This document shows, one piece after another, positions 4,995 to 9,400 of a stretch of 9,400 nt of DNA; the stretch's first letter is position 1; each line of letters starts with the position of its first letter. The position numbers and the translations under genes are program-made. The notes beneath the pieces are model-generated. The model ran no database searches. It was not told the DNA's origin and was given only the letters and a program-made list of their open reading frames with translations. The stretch comes from Bacteroidetes bacterium UBA4416 (GTDB lineage Bacteria; Bacteroidota; Bacteroidia; B-17B0; Aurantibacillaceae). The stretch is from NCBI GenBank assembly GCA_002390745.1, contig DGQK01000054.1:1-9400 (forward strand), in the 5' to 3' direction.

Positions 4995-5618
4995 TCACTC
5001 CGCAACTCCCAATATCATCTCCTTCACCGTAAAGTATTGCCTGATGCGCAGGCTCCGCTCCCGGCGCCAACCACTCGAAATGTTGAGGCCGAACTGCTCC
5101 GCCACCTCCTTGTAATCCTTATTATTCATAAAGGCGCTCACCAGCTCGTGGTCGCTCTTTTTCCAGGAGTCTACATAATCCTCGTAGATAAAAAAGAGGT
5201 TGTTGAGGTCAAGGCTCTGCTTCTCGTTGCTCGTCACCACCAGGAAACGGCTGTCGGTTTTTTTGATCTGGCTGAGCCGGTTGCGGGCGTCGATGAGGCC
5301 GAAGCCCAGGCGCTCATAGGCCAGGTGCTTGCTCTGCAGGGTTTCGAGGGTATCGTGGTACAGCACATGCTTCAGTTTGAAGTCGAGGCTGTTCTCAATG
5401 AGGCACTCCTCGATGTCGAAGAGCATATTGAGGCTGCCCTCCAGGTTATTGGTGATGCCCTGAAACTCGCCCGGCACTACAATATCGAGGGGCGTAATAA
5501 GGTCTTTCCTGTGGACGCGGTTGATGATGCCGGTCACATTTTTCAGGTCTTTCTGAAAACCGGGATCAGCAGCCTGCCTGGGGTCGCGGATCTCCGACAT
5601 GAGGATATAATGGTTCAT
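4995..5618 (-). CDS. SatD family protein with C-terminal helix-turn-helix (207 aa)
   Basis: The N-terminus YILMSEIRDPR (4-14) followed by FQKDLKNVTGIINRVHRKDL (21-40), TPLDIVVPGEFQGI (42-55) and a helical, acidic middle follows the SatD pattern. Other members have GDEFQG where this one has PGEFQGI. A strand FLVVTSNEK (125-133) leads to helices, then a C-terminal helix-turn-helix: NKDYKEVAEQFGLNISSGWR (166-185) with RERSLRIRQYF after it. SatD was named from the Streptococcus mutans secretion/acid-tolerance locus; its molecular role is not settled, and DNA binding is my inference from the helix-turn-helix. The usual downstream membrane partner is not seen here: the gene stands alone between the palindrome at 4914 and the inverted repeat at 5655. 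No Shine-Dalgarno precedes the ATG at 5618. Confidence 0.8.
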   Translation of the reverse strand: MNHYILMSEIRDPRQAADPGFQKDLKNVTGIINRVHRKDLITPLDIVVPGEFQGITNNLEGSLNMLFDIEECLIENSLDFKLKHVLYHDTLETLQSKHLAYERLGFGLIDARNRLSQIKKTDSRFLVVTSNEKQSLDLNNLFFIYEDYVDSWKKSDHELVSAFMNNKDYKEVAEQFGLNISSGWRRERSLRIRQYFTVKEMILGVAE

Positions 5619-5654
5619 TTTTGAGTATTGTTTTATGGCAAAAAGTATTTATCG

Positions 5655-5680
5655 TGTCAGGCTGAGCGGAGTCGAAGCCC
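5655..5680 (+). repeat. Interspersed repeat unit, copy 1
   Basis: This 26-bp unit has the core CTGAGCGGAGTCGAAG. It is in inverted orientation relative to the unit at 5723-5748, 42 bp away. Within this copy GGCT and AGCC close a small hairpin. The core is widely seen in Bacteroidota intergenic DNA (general recollection, not searched). Confidence 0.85.
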
Positions 5681-5722
5681 TGTAACTTTGGATTAAAACC
5701 GTTATAATATAATATTTAAAGT

Positions 5723-5748
5723 GCCCTTCGACTCCGCTCAGGGTGACA
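5723..5748 (-). repeat. Interspersed repeat unit, copy 2 (inverted)
   Basis: Read on the minus strand it is the same 26-bp unit as 5655-5680, with four differences. GG becomes CC near one end and CC becomes GG near the other, so the internal stem (CCCT/AGGG) is preserved. The two units could also pair with each other across an A/T-rich 42-bp spacer. They lie between the divergent satD and rplM genes, in a 365-bp gap. The remainder, 5749-5916, shows nothing else I can name. Confidence 0.85.
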
Positions 5749-5916
5749 AATAGCGCTGCGTTGGGAATAATCTTAACCCGGGGGCCGTGCTTTTAGAACT
5801 CTGGCTGATCTGCGACATCTGCGGGAAATAATTGACTATCTTTAGATTACAACTCTGTTACTTTTTGCGTTATTTGTGCAAAAATAAAAAAATAATGAGA
5901 ATTCTCCTCGTTTATC

Positions 5917-5947
5917 TTGGTCAGTTCCAAAAGAGTCCATATATTTG
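5917..5947 (+). promoter_or_regulatory. Promoter of the rplM-rpsI-rpsB operon
   Basis: TTG at 5917-5919 and TATATTTG at 5940-5947 are separated by 20 nt. This matches the Bacteroidota primary-sigma consensus TTG-N(17-23)-TAnnTTTG. The -7 element ends 36 nt before the rplM start, giving an A/T-rich leader of about 30 nt, too short for an elaborate ribosomal-protein leader structure. Confidence 0.75.
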
Positions 5948-5983
5948 CCGCCCAAATCAGAAATAAACTAAATTTATTAAGTC

Positions 5984-6442
5984 GTGGACGCATTAAGTTA
6001 TAAAACAAAATTTGTCAACAAAGCCAACGCTGAGAAAGAGTGGTTATTGGTTGACGCCGAGAACGAAGTAGTAGGTCGTCTGGCCTCTAAATTAGCGTAT
6101 ATGATACGCGGAAAGCACAAAACAAACTACACGCCGCATAGCGATTGCGGTGCAAACATCGTTGTGATCAACGCTGAGAAAGTGCGTTTCACAGGTGCTA
6201 AAATGGATGATAAGGAATACGTACGTTACACAGGTCACCCTGGTGGACAGCGTTTTGCCACGCCAAAAGAAATGCTTGCTAAAAAGCCGGAAGAAGTGAT
6301 TAAGCATGCCGTACACGGGATGTTGCCAAAAGGCCGCTTAGGAAGGGAATTAAATACAAACCTGTTTGTATTTGCAGGCGCTGAGCACGATCATGCTGCA
6401 CAGCAACCGAAAAAAGTAGATTTATCAACCATCATTGCATAA
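5984..6442 (+). CDS. rplM: 50S ribosomal protein L13 (uL13)
   Basis: Large-subunit ribosomal protein that binds 23S rRNA early in assembly. The 152-residue length is typical of Bacteroidota. The N-terminus MDALSYKTKF matches the phylum's usual MDTLSYKT start and supports the GTG at 5984. Key segments are WLLVDAENEVVGRLASKLA (20-38), HKTNYTPHSDCGANIVVINA (45-64) and the family signature VHGMLPKGRLGRELNTNLFV (110-129). A short Ala/Gln/Lys tail follows. It is first in the operon, with rpsI starting 7 nt after its stop, the conserved L13-S9 pair of bacteria. The A/T-rich leader has no Shine-Dalgarno. Confidence 0.97.
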   Translation: MDALSYKTKFVNKANAEKEWLLVDAENEVVGRLASKLAYMIRGKHKTNYTPHSDCGANIVVINAEKVRFTGAKMDDKEYVRYTGHPGGQRFATPKEMLAKKPEEVIKHAVHGMLPKGRLGRELNTNLFVFAGAEHDHAAQQPKKVDLSTIIA

Positions 6443-6449
6443 TTAGTAT

Positions 6450-6836
6450 ATGGAAGTTATTAACACATCAGGTCGTAGAAAATGCTCGGTAGCCCGCGCT
6501 TACGTTACCAAAGGTACAGGTGTCATCACCATCAATAAAAGAGATTACAAAGATTATTTCAAAACCCCGACATTACAGTATTACGTATTGCAGTCGCTCA
6601 ACAACGCGAAAGCGGCAGGTGAGTACGATGTAAAAGTGAACGTGAACGGTGGCGGAACTACAGGACAGGCTCAGGCAGTACGTTTAGCAATCGCTAAAGC
6701 CCTGGTAGAGATCAATCCTGAGTTGAAAAAAGCATTACGTGCAGAAGGTTTGGTAACACGTGATCCGCGCATGGTTGAACGTAAAAAATTCGGTCAGAAA
6801 AAAGCACGTGCACGCTTCCAGTTCAGCAAACGTTAA
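6450..6836 (+). CDS. rpsI: 30S ribosomal protein S9 (uS9)
   Basis: Small-subunit protein whose C-terminal tail reaches the P-site tRNA. The 128-residue length is normal. N-terminal TSGRRKCSVARAYVTKGTG (6-24), the S9 signature GGGTTGQAQAVRLAIAKAL (67-85), and the basic tail KKARARFQFSKR ending in the canonical SKR are all intact. It lies 7 nt after rplM and 23 nt before rpsB, in one operon. Confidence 0.98.
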   Translation: MEVINTSGRRKCSVARAYVTKGTGVITINKRDYKDYFKTPTLQYYVLQSLNNAKAAGEYDVKVNVNGGGTTGQAQAVRLAIAKALVEINPELKKALRAEGLVTRDPRMVERKKFGQKKARARFQFSKR

Positions 6837-6859
6837 TATTTATTTTAGATTATATACAC

Positions 6860-7696
6860 ATGTCAAATACATTCAACGAATTATTAGAATCAGGTGCTCA
6901 CTTTGGTCACTTAAAAAGAAAGTGGAACCCGGCAATGGCACCTTATATTTATGCTGAAAAAAACGGCATTCATATCATCGACCTTAACAAAACCGTAGCC
7001 AAGATCGACGAAGCTGCTGCAGCGTTAAAACAAATTGCCCGTTCCGGCAAAAAAGTACTGTTCGTAGCTACTAAAAAACAAGCGAAAGACATCGTAGCCG
7101 AGAAGGTAAAAGCCATCGGTATGCCTTATGTTACTGAGCGCTGGCCAGGTGGTATGCTCACAAACTTTGCAACTATCCGTAAGGCGGTTCGCAAAATGTC
7201 GCAGATCGACAAAATGGCAACTGACGGAACATTTGATAACATCTCTAAAAAAGAGAAATTACAGATCTCCCGTGAGCGCGCTAAATTAGAGATCAACTTA
7301 GGATCTGTAGCCGATCTTACCCGTCTGCCATCAGCGTTATTCATCGTGGATATCACCAAAGAACACATCGCCGTAGCAGAAGCAAAACGTTTGGGCATCC
7401 CGACATTTGCGATCGTAGATACAAACTCTAACCCTAACTTCGTGGATTACGCGATCCCTGCAAATGATGACGCGTCTTCTTCCGTAGCTTACATCATCGA
7501 GTTAATGTGCAAAGCCATCAACGAAGGCTTAGGCGAGCGCAAAATGGATAAGGAAGCAGTTGCTGCCGACGAAAAAGAAGGAAGAAATTCTAAAGACGAC
7601 GCAGAAGAACTGTCAGAAGGCGTGAACGTGAAAGGCACTGAAGAAGAAGAAGGTGCCCGCAAAACGGCCCGTAAGAGAACAACAGCGAAAAAATAA
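6860..7696 (+). CDS. rpsB: 30S ribosomal protein S2 (uS2) with charged tail
   Basis: Small-subunit protein of the 30S back, needed for S1 binding and initiation. S2 signatures are seen at SGAHFGHLKRKWNPAMAPYI (11-30) and LPSALFIVDITKEHIAVAEA (156-175), plus RWPGGMLTNF (94-103) and GIPTFAIVDTNSNPNFVDY (179-197). At 278 residues it is longer than many S2 proteins. The extra part (about 228-278) is first acidic (DDAEELSEG, EEEEG) and then strongly basic (ARKTARKRTTAKK), as in some Bacteroidota S2 proteins. The operon ends just downstream at a strong terminator. Confidence 0.97.
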   Translation: MSNTFNELLESGAHFGHLKRKWNPAMAPYIYAEKNGIHIIDLNKTVAKIDEAAAALKQIARSGKKVLFVATKKQAKDIVAEKVKAIGMPYVTERWPGGMLTNFATIRKAVRKMSQIDKMATDGTFDNISKKEKLQISRERAKLEINLGSVADLTRLPSALFIVDITKEHIAVAEAKRLGIPTFAIVDTNSNPNFVDYAIPANDDASSSVAYIIELMCKAINEGLGERKMDKEAVAADEKEGRNSKDDAEELSEGVNVKGTEEEEGARKTARKRTTAKK

Positions 7697-7714
7697 TTTT
7701 CACTACTTTCAATT

Positions 7715-7751
7715 AACGGCCGTTCCTTCAACAGGGAAGGCCGTTTTTTTT
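7715..7751 (+). terminator. Intrinsic terminator after rpsB
   Basis: AACGGCC (7715-7721) pairs with GGCCGTT (7739-7745). A second step TTCC/GGAA is inside it with one bulged G, then come eight T (7744-7751). It is 18 nt after the rpsB stop and 40 nt before the tsf start, so it should reduce or stop transcription between them. Confidence 0.9.
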
Positions 7752-7791
7752 AAATACATAAACCAAAAAACAATATATAAACTAAGTTACA

Positions 7792-8616
7792 ATGGCAATT
7801 ACAGCACAAGACGTGAACAAATTACGCCAGCAAACCGGAGCCGGTATGATGGATTGTAAAAAAGCATTAGAAGAAAATAACGGCGACTTCGAAAAAGCAG
7901 TAGACTTTTTACGCAAAAAAGGCGCTAAAGTAGCCGCTAACCGTAGCGACAGGGACGCCAAAGAAGGAGTCGTTTTAGCAAGCGTTTCCGAAGACGGAAA
8001 AACAGGATTTGTGATCAGCGTAAACTGTGAAACAGATTTCGTTGCTAAAAATGCTGACTTTATTGCATTTGCCGAATCAGTAGCAAAAATCGCTATGGAT
8101 AAAGGTGCTAAAACGATTGACGAGATCAAAGCTGCACCATACAACAACGACATCACCGTAGGTGACAAATTCATGGAGCAGGTTGGTAAAATCGGCGAAA
8201 AAATCGACATCGGTTACTACGAAGTGATCAACGCTGAAAAAGTAGTTGGTTACATTCACCCGGGCAACCGCGTATCGGTAGTAGTTGGTTTCAACCAGGT
8301 GGTTGATAACGAAGTAGGCCGTAACGTGGCTATGCAGGCAGCTGCTATGGCTCCGGTAGCTTTAGACAAAGAAGGAGTAACTCCTGAAATGCTGGAAAGA
8401 GAACTTGAAATTGCCCGCGAGCAAATCCGCGCCGAAGGCAAACCGGAAGATATGGTAGAGAAAATTGCTCAAGGCAAAATTTCTAAATTCTATAAAGAGT
8501 CTACTTTATTGAACCAGGAGTACATTAAAGACTCTAAATTAAATGTAGCGCAGTACTTACAGAGCGTAGACAAAGGCCTGACGGCTACTGCCTTCAAGCG
8601 CTATTCATTATCTTAA
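7792..8616 (+). CDS. tsf: Elongation factor Ts
   Basis: Guanine-nucleotide exchange factor that releases GDP from EF-Tu. The N-terminal UBA-like domain (5-40) carries VNKLRQQTGAGMMDCKKALE. The EF-Tu-contacting motif TDFVAKN is at 81-87, after GFVISVNCE. The dimerisation/core domains follow with YIHPGNRVSVVVGF and NVAMQAAAMAP. The C-terminal module has SKFYKESTLLNQEYIKDSK. At 274 residues it is a full-length long-type EF-Ts. It starts 95 nt after rpsB, beyond the terminator at 7715-7751. No TAnnTTTG lies in the 40 nt upstream, so expression is by read-through or an atypical promoter (TATATAAAC near 7774 is A/T rich). Confidence 0.98.
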   Translation: MAITAQDVNKLRQQTGAGMMDCKKALEENNGDFEKAVDFLRKKGAKVAANRSDRDAKEGVVLASVSEDGKTGFVISVNCETDFVAKNADFIAFAESVAKIAMDKGAKTIDEIKAAPYNNDITVGDKFMEQVGKIGEKIDIGYYEVINAEKVVGYIHPGNRVSVVVGFNQVVDNEVGRNVAMQAAAMAPVALDKEGVTPEMLERELEIAREQIRAEGKPEDMVEKIAQGKISKFYKESTLLNQEYIKDSKLNVAQYLQSVDKGLTATAFKRYSLS

Positions 8617-8622
8617 TTGTTT

Positions 8623-8654
8623 AAAATCCCGGTTTTTAAATCGGGATTTTTTTT
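8623..8654 (+). terminator. Intrinsic terminator after tsf
   Basis: AAAATCCCG (8623-8631) pairs perfectly with CGGGATTTT (8642-8650) around a 10-nt loop, followed by a run of eight T (8647-8654). It begins 7 nt after the tsf stop and separates tsf from the repeat-protein gene. Confidence 0.9.
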
Positions 8655-8662
8655 GACCAAAC

Positions 8663-8670
8663 TACATTTG
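8663..8670 (+). promoter_or_regulatory. Bacteroidota -7 promoter element for the repeat-protein gene
   Basis: TACATTTG is an exact TAnnTTTG match just beyond the tsf terminator and 31 nt before the ATG at 8702. No TTG is at standard distance upstream. The resulting leader would be about 25 nt. Confidence 0.55.
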
Positions 8671-8701
8671 TACCGGAAAAAACAATTCCAAAAAACCTGT
8701 T

Positions 8702-9121
8702 ATGAAACAAATCATCCTGATCCTGGCGCTGAGTTTGTGTGCTGCTGCGCTTAAGGCACAGGCCATCAAAAAGAAAGACAGATGGGGAGAAGCCGTTTAT
8801 TATCTGGAGGGCAATGTGCTGAAAGTAAAAGATAAGTGGGGCGATGCGCTGTATTATTTTGACGGAAAAACAGTGAAGCAAAAGGACAAGTGGGGCGATG
8901 CGCTTTATCTGGTTGAAGGGGATGTTGTAAAATCCAGGGATAAATGGGGGGAATCCCTCTATTACTTCGATGGAAAAACGATCCGGTATAAAGACAAGTG
9001 GGGTGATGCCGCTTACTACATCGACGGCAACACCCTGAAAATAAAAGACAAATGGGGAGAGGCAGTTTACTATTTTGAGGGCATGCCCGAAAAATGGATC
9101 ATAGCCTGCCTGATTAATTAA
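8702..9121 (+). CDS. Secreted protein of six 18-residue repeats (139 aa)
   Basis: The N-terminus MKQIILILALSLCAAALKA is a signal peptide, probably cleaved before Q20. From residue 25 to 132 there are six units of 18 residues, each starting K/R-D-K/R-W-G-E/D and continuing with a Tyr-rich strand and an acidic-Gly turn. Example: KDKWGDALYYFDGKTVKQ (43-60). The protein ends MPEKWIIACLIN, where the sixth unit departs from the pattern. The alternation of hydrophobic strand and charged turn suggests stacked β-hairpins (inference). I know no assigned function. It sits between the tsf terminator and pyrH and has its own -7 element. It could be expressed alone or together with pyrH, since no terminator is evident in the 48-nt gap. 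Confidence 0.85.
   Translation: MKQIILILALSLCAAALKAQAIKKKDRWGEAVYYLEGNVLKVKDKWGDALYYFDGKTVKQKDKWGDALYLVEGDVVKSRDKWGESLYYFDGKTIRYKDKWGDAAYYIDGNTLKIKDKWGEAVYYFEGMPEKWIIACLIN
8774..9097 (+). repeat. Six in-frame 54-bp tandem repeats
   Basis: Each 54-bp unit encodes one 18-residue repeat of the secreted protein. The best conserved DNA segment is the one encoding D-K-W-G-D-A, for example GACAAGTGGGGCGATGCGCT (8885-8904). The units differ by many silent and conservative changes, so the array is old rather than freshly expanded. There are no spacers, so it is not a CRISPR array. Confidence 0.85.
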
Positions 9122-9169
9122 GCAGAACTACATATACACACAAGATTCAGTACCAACAACAGATCATAC

Positions 9170-9400
9170 ATGAAATACAAACGTATACTTTTAAAATTAT
9201 CAGGAGAGGCCCTTATGGGGAACAAAGGCTTTGGGATCGATCAGGAACGCTTAATGGAGTATGCGCGCGAGATCAAATCGGCTTACGACGCCGGTTGCCA
9301 GGTGGCCATTGTGATTGGCGGCGGTAATATTTACCGTGGTATGAATGAAGCTGAAACGGGCATAGAAAGGGCGCAGGGAGATTATATGGGTATGCTGGCC
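9170..9400 (+). CDS. pyrH: UMP kinase, 5' part
   Basis: Phosphorylates UMP to UDP in pyrimidine nucleotide synthesis in the cytoplasm, as a hexameric amino-acid-kinase-fold enzyme. The 77 visible codons run off the right edge. The N-terminal KRILLKLSGEALMGNKGFGI (4-23) is the phosphate-binding strand-turn. VAIVIGGGNIYRGMNEAETG (45-64) carries the GGGN-x-x-RG nucleotide/substrate motif, and ERAQGDYMGMLA follows. The ATG at 9170 gives the standard MKYKRILLKLSGEAL start. No TAnnTTTG or Shine-Dalgarno was found in the 48 nt upstream. The frpsB-tsf-pyrH order is common in bacteria, but here another gene is interposed before it. Confidence 0.97.
   Translation, partial: MKYKRILLKLSGEALMGNKGFGIDQERLMEYAREIKSAYDAGCQVAIVIGGGNIYRGMNEAETGIERAQGDYMGMLA

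Noticed and set aside
5037..5624. Plus-strand 195-residue frame antisense to satD
   Set aside because: It is a shadow of the satD frame caused by codon bias. SatD family motifs are clear on the other strand.
5948..5983. Possible ribosomal-protein leader regulating rplM
   Set aside because: Only about 30 nt lie between the predicted transcription start and the GTG, with no stable stem visible.
8774..9097. Evenly spaced repeats resembling a CRISPR array
   Set aside because: Units are contiguous, in frame at 54 bp and part of one signal-peptide-bearing protein. There are no spacers and no cas genes.

Overview
The window looks like chromosomal DNA of a Bacteroidota bacterium, probably a Sphingobacteriales-type genome. 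Several promoters match the Bacteroidota -7 consensus TAnnTTTG. Start codons lack Shine-Dalgarno sequences. Exported proteins carry typical short signal peptides ending near Ala/Ser-Gln. The right side has the ribosomal block rplM-rpsI-rpsB-tsf-(pyrH), with a ribosomal protein L13 starting MDALSYKT, as is usual in this phylum. No phage, transposase, CRISPR array, tRNA or rRNA gene was found.

Layout. Positions 1-990 (minus) hold the first 330 codons of a ChrA-type chromate transporter that runs off the left edge. A small basic protein (1276-1500, plus) converges on a 103-residue HNH nuclease-like protein (1553-1864, minus). A 50-bp sequence is repeated almost exactly at 1084-1133 and 1520-1570, and the second copy covers the end of the HNH gene. 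From 1865 to 2531 there is no convincing gene, but the stretch is dense in palindromes, hairpins and a degenerate direct repeat. A compact minus-strand cluster follows, transcribed from 4130 down to 2532: a 60-residue protein, a 268-residue membrane protein and a 191-residue exported protein, none with a known function. A divergent region (4131-4436) with two hairpins and a puzzling hydrophobic reading frame leads to a DUF2141 exported protein (4437-4859, plus). This gene converges, across a 22-bp perfect palindrome, on a SatD-family gene (4995-5618, minus). Between satD and rplM lies an inverted pair of a 26-bp interspersed-repeat unit.

The housekeeping block begins with a good promoter at 5917-5947 and runs L13, S9, S2, a strong intrinsic terminator, EF-Ts, and a second intrinsic terminator. 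A gene for a secreted protein made of six 18-residue repeats, with its own promoter-like element, is interposed before the first 77 codons of pyrH (UMP kinase), which runs off the right edge.

How the genes work together: L13, S9, S2 and EF-Ts serve translation, and pyrH supplies UDP for nucleotide synthesis. The left 5.6 kb is accessory in character: short genes, frequent strand switches, and intergenic gaps full of repeated palindromes. The best candidates for undescribed biology are the three-gene membrane/exported cluster, the 18-residue-repeat secreted protein, and the families of intergenic palindromic repeats. One of those families shows compensatory base changes between its two copies here.
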